This document shows positions 31,901 to 39,114 of a stretch of 64,000 nt of DNA, piece by piece. The notes under the pieces are model-generated. The model had not been told where the DNA came from. It saw only the letters and a list, made by a program, of their open reading frames with translations, and searched no databases. The translations under genes and the position numbers were made by a program. Each line of letters opens with the position of its first letter. The stretch's first letter is position 1. Origin of the DNA: a bacterium (GTDB lineage Bacteria; CAYTYR01; UBA6262); assembly GCA_028712895.1 (NCBI GenBank), contig JAQTPL010000003.1, positions 17,332-81,331 of the forward strand. Reading direction: 5' to 3'.

Positions 31901-34644
31901 ACCTGCGGCTTAACGATCAGTTTAGCCTGGGTATCAGTGGACAGTACTTTGCTGTCCGGATTCCGGGCATTGGTATTGTTGGTCACTTCAGTCGAGTCGC
32001 TGTAGGTATCAGCATCAGTGTCAGCATTCAATGGGTCTGTACCATAACGGAGCTCTTGCGCGTTGGTCAGACCATCCCCGTCAGAATCAGTATCATTGAC
32101 ATTGGTAACCCCGTCATTGTCAGTGTCCAGGTCTATGGCCAGGGATACTTCAGCCAGGGAATTGGCGCCAATACTCTCTTTCTTGGCTGTGCTGCTGCCA
32201 TTGACTACATGTGTAACAAAAACCCATGGATCACCGCTGCCAGCAGTGGTGTACATAGTAGAGCCTATGGTCCCCAGCTTGGTACAACTGCTCAGGAACC
32301 CTACATTGTTGAACTTAGTAAAACTTAGCACATAATCATCATCATTGTTGTCGTATTGGTCTACCCAATTGTTAAGGCTGGTATAGTCTGTAAAAGTGCC
32401 TGTTGATATCGTACGACCGGTTTTCGGATTGAGTGCTACAGATAGGATACAGGGATTGGAAACTGTATCAGTAGAGGTCAGGATGCTGTAGTTCTTGGTT
32501 AGCCGGGCATATTTAGGCGTGCCCATATAGGAAACAGCCCCACTCTCAAATACTGTCTTGAGGTAAGAGAAATTGTTGAACTTATTACGGTAATCTATTA
32601 GTGCTGGCCGGGCGGTACGGTTATACACTGTGGTAGCATTGTCCCAACGCACGTTATCTACCCAGAACTGGGTATTAGTTTCCCCTGTTCCGAGTTTAGG
32701 ACCGGTGAAGGAAAAGACCATTTTCATCCTGGCTAAATTTAAGCTAGCTATATGACTGCCATCAGCGGCTACCTTAGTATTATTAGCATCCAACCAGGAA
32801 AATGAATGCCCATCAGATAGAGCGCTGATAGGGATAGTGATCTCTTGCCACGCTGTACTGGTAGCGTCAAATTCACTACAATAGCTCTCATCTAAAAAGA
32901 TCAAAACAGCCTTTTCCGGACCGTTTTCATCCTCAAATTTAATACTATAGTTAGCTTTCGCCGTATCGCCAATAGCGGTCGGCGGGGTGCCGGCTTTTTG
33001 CAGCTTCAACCAGAATTTTAAATTACCACTGGCAAATTGGGATAAGTTAATAGTATCATTAGTCCTAAATAAGCCCCAACCTCCACCCCAACTGGTGCTC
33101 CAGAGTTCAGTATACATACAACGGTGGCCTTCAGGAATAGTATTACCAGTCCCAGTCCCTCCTGTATATGAATATTCGGGATAGGGGCTGTAGGTCTTCC
33201 TGACCCCGTAATCCGGGGAACCAGAGGCTACATAATCCGATTGGGCATTGATCTTGCCATAGCCATCACCGCCAATCGGCAATCCCCAGGTATAAATATC
33301 CCAGGATTGAGACCCATACCTGGTTTCGCCGATCAGTCCACAGTCTGCGAAAAAAACCTGATTGATATTTCTTGTGTCTTGTTGATTTATACCCCACCAT
33401 TCTTCTTGCATACAACCGTCAGGCCAGAGATATGAATTGGCTTGGCCTTCGGTATTCACCGGATAGCCGGGAGTGTTCTCATGGAGTAAAGGAGTACCAC
33501 CTTTTAATTTCCACCATTCATCAACCCATTCAAACAAACAACTGCCTAATAACATATCATTGGAGTTGTTGGCTGATAGCCGAGAATGGATCTCATCCCA
33601 CTGCCACGCTTCCCCTTCTTTTTGGCTGGCAATGTCTTCAAATTCTTTAGTCGAATCAGTATTATAGCGCCAGGCATCTACCCCATATTCACTGAAGAAT
33701 ATCGGTTTAGTCCAAGTCACGGTATCCGCGTACATTTCATAGACATTACCAAAACTCCTGCCCCGGTATGAGTTCTCTCCGATAATATCGATATCGGTTA
33801 GATTGGCTACTCCTGCCTTATAAACCTCATAACTTGGATAATGCGGTTCACCCAGGCAGGCCACTACCGGGTGATTGGAATCATTGTTCTTGATCCAGTA
33901 CGCTATGTCATTGACCGCCGTACAAGCTTCTTGGAAGGTATCATAGCGCCACATATATAATTCCTGGTCGTTGAAGTTGTAATTGAATTCATTGCCGAGC
34001 ATCCACATCAGTATCGCGGGATGGTTCTTGTAGGTGGCAACGATCTTCTGGGCCAGGGCAGAATTAGCATTAAAACCATCGACTATCATGATAACTTTGA
34101 GACCATTCTTATAAGCTTCATCTAGTACTGCCAGGCCATGGGTAACTGACTGCGAATTTAGGTCCCCGACCGTGGCCATGCCTTCCAGCCAATCTTCCTG
34201 GTTGTCATTGTCATCATCCTGCGCCGTACCGTCAGCGTTCCAGATCACCCCGTTGGTGTCTTCGTCAAAGTACAGACTACTGTCAGTGTCTAATCCCAGG
34301 TCAGAATACAGTCTGATCGTATTGAAGCCAGCTTCCTTGATCCGGGGAAAATCGTATTGCGCCATTTCCCAGGAGCGCCGCCGGTCATCGTTTTCAAAAG
34401 GCCCTCCAGGCGGATACGTCTCTACCGGCCAGACAGTGGCTACGCTATAACACACTCCTTTAATAACATAGTTCACTGCGGCTTTTAGGGTATTGTCTTC
34501 CCGACGGTGCTGTACCCTCATCTGCTTCCCGTTCATAGTCACTACGCTCGGACTCGCAGGCACTGTGGCCATTGCTTCCACTACCATCAGCAGAACTATC
34601 AGCATGCTAAGCGCTAACCATACGTATTTCTTCATCTGCTTCAT
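28930..34644 (-). CDS. Giant exported multidomain glycosidase-like protein (TIM barrel, TSP3, BACON-like, FG-GAP repeats)
   Basis: The 1904-residue protein has a signal peptide (KYVWLALSMLIVLLMVVEAMA). Residues ~35-450 are a GH2/GH5-like TIM barrel: VIKGVCYSVATVWP, GFNTIRLYSD, acid/base Glu219 in LGNEFN, nucleophile Glu319 in FFSEYGVDAW. A jelly-roll sugar-binding-like region follows (~490-720), then calcium-binding thrombospondin type 3 repeats (~840-890, DTDNDGVTNVNDTDSDGDG), BACON-like/Ig-like domains, about seven FG-GAP/VCBS repeats of the form DLNGDGYDDILIG (~1150-1630) and two more BACON-like domains (~1626-1818). The end (~1830-1904) resembles the beginning of a right-handed beta-helix (YSTIQAAYNAATTGQTIQV) and stops after only a few strands, so the C-terminus may be shortened. 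Likely secreted by the T2SS. The leader looks attenuated. Confidence 0.85.
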   Translation of the reverse strand: MKQMKKYVWLALSMLIVLLMVVEAMATVPASPSVVTMNGKQMRVQHRREDNTLKAAVNYVIKGVCYSVATVWPVETYPPGGPFENDDRRRSWEMAQYDFPRIKEAGFNTIRLYSDLGLDTDSSLYFDEDTNGVIWNADGTAQDDDNDNQEDWLEGMATVGDLNSQSVTHGLAVLDEAYKNGLKVIMIVDGFNANSALAQKIVATYKNHPAILMWMLGNEFNYNFNDQELYMWRYDTFQEACTAVNDIAYWIKNNDSNHPVVACLGEPHYPSYEVYKAGVANLTDIDIIGENSYRGRSFGNVYEMYADTVTWTKPIFFSEYGVDAWRYNTDSTKEFEDIASQKEGEAWQWDEIHSRLSANNSNDMLLGSCLFEWVDEWWKLKGGTPLLHENTPGYPVNTEGQANSYLWPDGCMQEEWWGINQQDTRNINQVFFADCGLIGETRYGSQSWDIYTWGLPIGGDGYGKINAQSDYVASGSPDYGVRKTYSPYPEYSYTGGTGTGNTIPEGHRCMYTELWSTSWGGGWGLFRTNDTINLSQFASGNLKFWLKLQKAGTPPTAIGDTAKANYSIKFEDENGPEKAVLIFLDESYCSEFDATSTAWQEITIPISALSDGHSFSWLDANNTKVAADGSHIASLNLARMKMVFSFTGPKLGTGETNTQFWVDNVRWDNATTVYNRTARPALIDYRNKFNNFSYLKTVFESGAVSYMGTPKYARLTKNYSILTSTDTVSNPCILSVALNPKTGRTISTGTFTDYTSLNNWVDQYDNNDDDYVLSFTKFNNVGFLSSCTKLGTIGSTMYTTAGSGDPWVFVTHVVNGSSTAKKESIGANSLAEVSLAIDLDTDNDGVTNVNDTDSDGDGLTNAQELRYGTDPLNADTDADTYSDSTEVTNNTNARNPDSKVLSTDTQAKLIVKPQVLAYSNSEIQSGKDRYLYIENDGGEYLSYKVDINYTNGSGWLTIKYRNHASNEAWTAVTTGSYLYKDLDDYVLQVLVDTSTMTTAQTYSGTVTITANDDDGSASGSQVINVSVPIAPELKAYPENIDIKTPDTDSKIYVENSGTATLSYSLSQTMPVSWLTIDPTNGSATTETDLIDLTVNWTGLTADTSTIVKVDGGTAGVKYIKVNAYQHNRYCLDATISDVDASYIGLEKYDYEQCEAIDTGDLNGDGYDDILIGALSWDQNTKGKAYIIWGKKDGWHMDDTVASATRFFGVGRPEDNTGFLGTGVAMADVNGDGRQDVVIGDKCAYITGDFPGYEQSDSPAGAVFIFLGKEEGWKQQYTIMDADIVILAPEISWADFGDVVAAGDFNNDGYDDLVVGSDNQIRAAYVIFGRSDTDWHDYLQENCTLTSTTPHVDSPGDIILPDVTKFYNSGQLNPSNTWVDKVKVGDFDNDGYDDIWMGYNQDTGDWNGKVYSYVIYGKAGKESTWGSDLDVYNNLNVAIPIICNGVETNPSWPGTEGDINGDGCYDILISSGGGTSFALFGSTTKWTAAKNLPADANVTFSFPEKYIPYTYYQECGIWHHIAKDMNGDGYDEVVIAGAGNAYAISENYIYLGRSSFPSNVYMDTDANASFLAEKGGDCDWYQPVDSGDFNGDGYGDLAIVMENNNEGIALGGQSYIILGKRFLTSTNEVLFNVDSETSKTFYIKNVSLDGTAINWSAAKNASWITSVSPSSGNGLSAGSSTQITVNISRNNLANGIYTDYITFTSSNYSHKVKVTLLVGKDIKPICSTAPEHVVISGTTGTVDITNIGGGTMNWTITENEPWITNISPNSGTTTTESDTITVTVDHTGYTTDQTGKVTITYDNGVQKDVYVTMSSGGSSDKVRIGSTYYSTIQAAYNAATTGQTIQVQQGDFTETLTFNRAINVNIEAGYDSSWATTTGVTANTGTLSLTAGSVNTKTGGFRMKP

Positions 34645-34665
34645 TACTCAGTATCCTCCCTTGGA

Positions 34666-34782
34666 TTATTTGTTCTTTCCTATCTTCATTATATAAAAGA
34701 AACGGCCAATACCGTTTTCATGGTACCAGCCGTTCTGATGGTTAATCCTGTTCATGAGTTCCCTTAAAACTCTTCTCTTCAC
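34666..34782 (-). CDS. Possible 38-residue small ORF in the leader of the giant glycosidase gene
   Basis: A GTG-initiated frame of 38 codons ends 20 bases before the start of the giant glycosidase gene; its C-terminal part is GWYHENGIGRFFYIMKIGKN. It covers the hairpin at 34693-34734. No good ribosome binding site is seen, and the hairpin alone may explain the base composition, so this is only a candidate leader peptide. Confidence 0.2.
   Translation of the reverse strand: MKRRVLRELMNRINHQNGWYHENGIGRFFYIMKIGKNK
34693..34734 (-). terminator. Terminator-like hairpin in the leader of the giant glycosidase gene
   Basis: The minus strand reads AACGGCTGGTACC, an 8-base loop, then GGTATTGGCCGTT, a 13-base-pair stem with three G-U pairs, followed by TCTTTTATAT. 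It lies about 50 bases before the start codon, after the promoter, so it would act as an attenuator. Confidence 0.6.
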
Positions 34783-34850
34783 CCAAGCATCCTTAGAATA
34801 AACCAAATAATTAAATTCAACTAATTGCTATTTGTATCCCCAAATAAAAT

Positions 34851-34881
34851 AAAAAAGGTTACCCTGATTAAGAGTAACCTT
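34851..34881 (-). terminator. Intrinsic terminator inside a long leader
   Basis: AAGGTTAC/GTAACCTT forms an 8-base-pair stem with a 10-12 base loop, followed on the minus strand by TTTTTTATTTTATTT. No minus-strand gene lies upstream of it before the plus-strand HD-GYP gene, so it would stop transcription from the promoter at 35013-35041 before the giant glycosidase gene is reached unless antitermination occurs. The complementary strand has AAAAAT after the stem, so it is oriented for minus-strand transcripts. Confidence 0.7.
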
Positions 34882-35012
34882 AAAAATATGGATCCTGTGC
34901 GCGCAACTAATTATTATATTGCTTTCTACTTTTTGTTTCATTTTTCCTTTCCGGAAAAACAAAGCACAAAATATAAATCAATAAAAATTATTTTATTTAT
35001 TAAAACATTAAT

Positions 35013-35041
35013 TATATATAATAAATATGAAAAGATGTCAA
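35013..35041 (-). promoter_or_regulatory. Promoter for the giant glycosidase leader
   Basis: On the minus strand TTGACA (35036-35041), a 17-base spacer, and TATATA (35013-35018); TATAAT two bases further is an alternative -10. It implies a leader of about 360 bases to the ATG at 34644. The surrounding 34.9-35.05 kb stretch is very AT-rich and holds no recognisable gene. Confidence 0.6.
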
Positions 35042-35074
35042 GAAATATTTTCCTTTCCCATAGAGATTTTTAAC

Positions 35075-35103
35075 TTGCCGGCATCGGGCTTTTAGGGTAT
35101 ACT
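35075..35103 (+). promoter_or_regulatory. Promoter of the first HD-GYP gene
   Basis: TTGCCG (35075-35080) and TATACT (35098-35103) are spaced by 17 bases. Transcription would begin at about 35109-35110, at or next to the start codon, and no Shine-Dalgarno is present, so the message may be leaderless. Confidence 0.5.
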
Positions 35104-35107
35104 TATC

Positions 35108-37066
35108 TTGCTTATGCTTATTATATTACCCACAGCAATTATCATAGCAGGCGTAATTAATTTTGTGCTTGGTTTCTTTATCCATTACCAGGCCAGACCT
35201 GGTTCATTCAATCGGGCTTTAGAAATTTTTACTTTTACAACCTCAGCTTGGTGCTTCAGCAATTATTTCCTATCCAAGTTTCCTTCCCTTTTCTGGTTCC
35301 AAACTTCTTATGCTCTGGGCGCGCTGGTTATGGCAATTGCTTTGATCTGGGTTTCAGGTTTTGCCGACCGGACCATCCATAAAAAAGACATATTTGTTTT
35401 TGGCGGATTAGGCTTGCTTTTTACCGTACTCTGCTACCGCAGCAACCTGCTTATTAATCACTTTGCCAAAACCGGGCTGGGACACAAGGGAGAACCAGGC
35501 GTCTTGATGGGCTGGTATGGCATCTATATGACGGCTGTCTTCGTCTTTTTGATTTTCAAAATATTGCGGCATCACCGGAAAGTAATGGACTTGTCTGAAA
35601 AAAAGAGAAGTTATTATATGTTTTGGGGCTCTTTCATCTTCACCGCCACTTTTTTTATTTTCGCTATTCTCCTGCCATTATTGAAGATCCCTGAGTATTC
35701 GATGCTAGCGAGCCCCTTTTCTTTATTTTTTGTAATCGCGATGATAGTCGCGATCTTTCGTTACCAGCTCATGGATATCAAGATCGTGCTAAGAAAAGGG
35801 TTCATCCATGCTATCCTGAGTGGCGTTATTACCGCTCTCTGGGTGCTTATCGTTATTGCCATAGAACGTACCGTACGCATGTATACCGGCCATGCATCGC
35901 TCTTAACCGTGGTCATAGCCGCCATCACCATTACCATCACTTTCCAGCCGCTCAAGCACAAAGTGGAAATGTTCGTCGATAAAATATTTTTCCGGGGCCG
36001 GTATGATTACCAGGAAGCCCTGGCTGATTTCACCCGTACCCTGGTCTCTATCCTTGACTTGCGGGAATTGCTGAACCTAATCGTATCCATGAGCGGTATT
36101 CTCGGTACCAAACAGATATCGATCATGATGTACGATGACGAAACAAGCCATTTCAAGATCATGTCCTCTATTAATCTGGAGAAAGAGACTAAGGCTATTG
36201 AACTTAATCTGCAGAGCGATCTGGTCAACCTGCTGAAAAAAACCAAAAGCGTGGTTATAAAAGAAGAAATTGAAAAACTATCAGAACATTCTACCTACCA
36301 GATCATCAAGAAAGAAATGGATTCCCTTCAAGCTGAAATTTCTATCCCAATATTTATCAAAGGGGAGTTATACGGTATCTTATCCCTAGGACCTAAATTA
36401 TCAGGGGAAATTTATAACCGGGAAGATGTCAATTTGCTGCAAACTCTGGCTGATGAGGCAGGGATCGCTATTGAAAACGCCAGGCTATACGGCGATTTAA
36501 AACGGACCTATTTTGAAACTGTCCAGGCTTTAGCGCAGGCGATCGAAGCCAGCGACAAATATACCCGCGGCCACTCTGACCGGGTCACCCATATAGCCAT
36601 GGAAATCGCTAAACGCTTAAAACTAAGCCGGGCAGATATAGATACGCTCAAATACGCCTGTATTTTGCATGACGTGGGGAAAATAGGGATCTTGAAAGAA
36701 ATCTTGAACAAGCCGGGTGCGTTGACCCCGGAAGAATTCGAGCAGATCAAAAGACACCCGGCCCTGGGAGAAGAGATCATTTCCCCGGTAGCCTTCCTGG
36801 AAAACATTAAGCCCATCATCCGGCATCATCACGAACGATATGACGGCACCGGCTATCCGGATCAAATAAAAAGTGACCATATCCCTTTTCTTTCCAGGAT
36901 CATCGCCGTTGCCGATACGTATGACTCCATGACCAGCCAAAGACCCTACCGGCCAGCCTTGGCCGTCGAATTAGCCATTGCCGAAATAAGAAAATGCTCC
37001 GGAACACAATTCGACCCAGAGGTAGTAAAAGCTTTCCTGGAAATACACCCAAAATTACAACTGTAG
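35108..37066 (+). CDS. Membrane sensor HD-GYP phosphodiesterase (7TM-like, GAF, HD-GYP)
   Basis: TTG 35108 or ATG 35114 opens a ~652-residue protein. Residues ~1-265 hold seven to eight membrane helices in the pattern of the histidine-kinase N-terminal 7TM region; ~300-450 are GAF-like (DLRELLNLIVSMSGILGTKQISIMM, QTLADEAGIAIENARLY); ~470-650 are HD-GYP, with EASDKYTRGHSDRV, the HD pair in ILHDVGKIGI and the GYP motif in HHERYDGTGYP. HD-GYP domains hydrolyse c-di-GMP. It has a close paralogue at 39115-41058, with the same domain order and the same C-terminus. No ribosome binding site is seen. The ligand of the membrane domain is unknown. Confidence 0.92.
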   Translation: MLMLIILPTAIIIAGVINFVLGFFIHYQARPGSFNRALEIFTFTTSAWCFSNYFLSKFPSLFWFQTSYALGALVMAIALIWVSGFADRTIHKKDIFVFGGLGLLFTVLCYRSNLLINHFAKTGLGHKGEPGVLMGWYGIYMTAVFVFLIFKILRHHRKVMDLSEKKRSYYMFWGSFIFTATFFIFAILLPLLKIPEYSMLASPFSLFFVIAMIVAIFRYQLMDIKIVLRKGFIHAILSGVITALWVLIVIAIERTVRMYTGHASLLTVVIAAITITITFQPLKHKVEMFVDKIFFRGRYDYQEALADFTRTLVSILDLRELLNLIVSMSGILGTKQISIMMYDDETSHFKIMSSINLEKETKAIELNLQSDLVNLLKKTKSVVIKEEIEKLSEHSTYQIIKKEMDSLQAEISIPIFIKGELYGILSLGPKLSGEIYNREDVNLLQTLADEAGIAIENARLYGDLKRTYFETVQALAQAIEASDKYTRGHSDRVTHIAMEIAKRLKLSRADIDTLKYACILHDVGKIGILKEILNKPGALTPEEFEQIKRHPALGEEIISPVAFLENIKPIIRHHHERYDGTGYPDQIKSDHIPFLSRIIAVADTYDSMTSQRPYRPALAVELAIAEIRKCSGTQFDPEVVKAFLEIHPKLQL

Positions 37067-37080
37067 AAAACACAATTTAC

Positions 37081-37109
37081 TTTACAATTATACATTATTT
37101 CGTTATAAT
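37081..37109 (+). promoter_or_regulatory. Promoter of the PilZ-oxoamine synthase operon
   Basis: TTTACA (37081-37086), a 17-base spacer and a perfect TATAAT (37104-37109) lie directly after the HD-GYP gene. The start is expected near 37116, giving a ~240-base leader to the synthase gene that contains a small ORF. Confidence 0.75.
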
Positions 37110-37208
37110 GATCGTGTCTTTATAAAACTACAAATTAGCATGGGGTGCCTTTTTTTATGAAATCAATGTGCGGAGCAGCAGTTGATTTTATAAAAGGAGG
37201 TACATACG

Positions 37209-37298
37209 ATGAGAATCAAGCTTTTTATATTTCAGATCATTTCGTTATCCATCCTCGCAAACCCCGCAAGTAAGAAATTCCTTTTACCAGATACTTAG
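37209..37298 (+). CDS. Possible 29-residue hydrophobic leader peptide
   Basis: ATG 37209 follows AAAAGGAGGT, one of the best ribosome binding sites in the window. It encodes 29 residues beginning MRIKLFIFQIISLSILANPA, a basic start followed by a hydrophobic stretch like a small membrane or exported peptide, and stops at TAG 37296. It lies between the promoter and the PilZ-oxoamine synthase gene. An overlapping frame from ATG 37158 is also open for 38 codons but has no such site. Real translation is uncertain. Confidence 0.4.
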   Translation: MRIKLFIFQIISLSILANPASKKFLLPDT

Positions 37299-37356
37299 CT
37301 TTAATTTTCTCTGAAACTCCTATTCATAAAGTTCAATCCCAAATCAAGGAGAAATT

Positions 37357-39078
37357 ATGTCAGAGAAAAACCTATCTTTACAACGCAGTATCCAACAAAA
37401 CGATCTTTCATCATCTACTATCTCTTCCGATCAAAACGCCGAAATTGGTTTTAAGGCGGAACTATCGTTATTAAGAAGAACCCTTCCTCGTTTTTTACCA
37501 ACAAAACAAATTCCCATTAAATTCAATGTAGTATCAGGAATGAACCTAAGAGATAGTCTAATCTCAGGGAAGATTGAAAATATTAGCGCCACAGGCTTGC
37601 TCATAAGTACTAACAAATATTTTCCGATTTCCATGAATGTAAAAATTAAAATTATGCTATCACAAGATGTTTTTATTTTTGGGAAACTAGTCTGGCATTA
37701 TGAAATGTCTTCACACAAATCTCTTTATGGAGTAAAGACAACAGCAAACTCCACCAAAGATAACCTTGCGCTATTAAATTTCATAGACACCAATTTATCC
37801 GCAAAAAACGCTATAGACCGCAGAAAGGGTAACCGTCGCTTGAATGATAAATTTAAAATTATCGTTGATAAAAGAAGTTTTGATCGAAGATTAAAAAATA
37901 ATTTATTCGGTAAATGTATTAAATTTAGTCATTGGTACAATTATATAAAGCAAAATAACTATTTTTTGCTAAGAGAAACCTCTTCAGCTTCAGCGGCACG
38001 GGTAATTGTTAAAAAGAAAAAAATGCTCATGCTAGGATCAAATAATTATTTAGGTTTATCAACACATCCAAAAGTAAAGGAAGCGGCTATTAAAGCAATA
38101 AAAAAGTATGGACTTGGTTCTGGAGGATCCAGATTACTAAGCGGAACAACGGATTTGCATAATGCTCTGGAGGAGAAGCTTGCTAAATTCAAAGGAGTAG
38201 AAGCAGGTATCGTTTTTACAGCAGGATACATGACTAATGTTGGCGTTATATCAACTTTAGTTAATGAAGGAGAATTTGTTATAGTTGATGAAAAAAGTCA
38301 TGCCAGCATAATTGACGGGACATCATTGTGTAATGGTAATTTACGCATTTTTAGGCACAATGATATGGAAAGCTTAGAAAAAGAACTCAAGTTTTGCGGC
38401 AAGGAAAGCAATAAACTTGTTGTAACAGATGGTATTTTTAGTATGGATGGAGATATGTGCAAATTGGATTTGATTTATGAATTGACACAAAAATATAATG
38501 CTGCTATTATGATAGACGATGCTCATGCCACTGGTGTTATTGGAGAAAGAGGATCGGGGACCGCAGAGCATTTTGGGTTAGCAGGAAAAATAGATTTAGA
38601 AATAGGCACGTTAAGTAAATCACTAGGGAGCATAGGTGGTTTTGCTGTAGCCTCTAAAAGAATAATTTTTTACTTGAAACACGTTGCCAGATCTTTCTTA
38701 TTTGCTACGAGCCAGCCACCAGCAATATGTGCAGCAGTTATCGCAGCGATTAAAGTAATTGAAGAAGAGCCTCAATTAAAACTAAACTTATGGAGAAATA
38801 TAAATTTTCTCAGAGAAGGTCTTATAGACATAGGTTATAATTTGCAGGAAAGTCAATCTGCTATTTTACCCATTATTTTAGGAGATGAAGGAATAACTTA
38901 TAAACTTGCTAAAATGCTTGAAGAGCAAGAAATTTTTACAAATGCCGTTGCCTATCCAGCAGTACGAAAAAGAGAAGCTCGCATAAGATTAACTCCGATG
39001 GCGACACACACCTTGGAAGATATGGAAACAACTATTTCGGCTTTTAAACAAGCCGGAAGAAAACTAAGAGTTATTTAA
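37357..39078 (+). CDS. PilZ domain fused to PLP-dependent alpha-oxoamine synthase (AONS/SPT/KBL family)
   Basis: The 573-residue protein starts after CAAGGAG. Residues ~35-130 are a PilZ domain: Arg41-xxx-Arg45 in RRTLPR and N75-x-S-x-x-G80 in ENISATGLLIS, at the spacing normal for c-di-GMP binding. A basic linker rich in DRR motifs (~145-175) leads to a fold-type I enzyme (~185-573): MLGSNNYLGLSTHPKVKEAA, GSGGSRLLSGTTDLHNALE, DEKSHASIIDG, DDAHATGVIGERGSG, PLP lysine Lys421 in TLSKSLGSIGG, and RLTPMATHT. These enzymes condense an amino acid with an acyl-CoA/ACP (biotin, sphingolipid or threonine routes). Here c-di-GMP may control it. The partner substrates are unknown; no biotin genes are nearby. 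The gene is clearly AT-richer than the rest of the window. HD-GYP genes flank it. Confidence 0.88.
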   Translation: MSEKNLSLQRSIQQNDLSSSTISSDQNAEIGFKAELSLLRRTLPRFLPTKQIPIKFNVVSGMNLRDSLISGKIENISATGLLISTNKYFPISMNVKIKIMLSQDVFIFGKLVWHYEMSSHKSLYGVKTTANSTKDNLALLNFIDTNLSAKNAIDRRKGNRRLNDKFKIIVDKRSFDRRLKNNLFGKCIKFSHWYNYIKQNNYFLLRETSSASAARVIVKKKKMLMLGSNNYLGLSTHPKVKEAAIKAIKKYGLGSGGSRLLSGTTDLHNALEEKLAKFKGVEAGIVFTAGYMTNVGVISTLVNEGEFVIVDEKSHASIIDGTSLCNGNLRIFRHNDMESLEKELKFCGKESNKLVVTDGIFSMDGDMCKLDLIYELTQKYNAAIMIDDAHATGVIGERGSGTAEHFGLAGKIDLEIGTLSKSLGSIGGFAVASKRIIFYLKHVARSFLFATSQPPAICAAVIAAIKVIEEEPQLKLNLWRNINFLREGLIDIGYNLQESQSAILPIILGDEGITYKLAKMLEEQEIFTNAVAYPAVRKREARIRLTPMATHTLEDMETTISAFKQAGRKLRVI

Positions 39079-39114
39079 TAATACCTTTTGTTTTAATAAC
39101 CTACAAAGGGAATC

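Noticed and set aside
37158-37274. 38-codon frame overlapping the small leader ORF.
   Set aside because: It has no ribosome binding site, while the shifted frame at 37209 follows a strong one.
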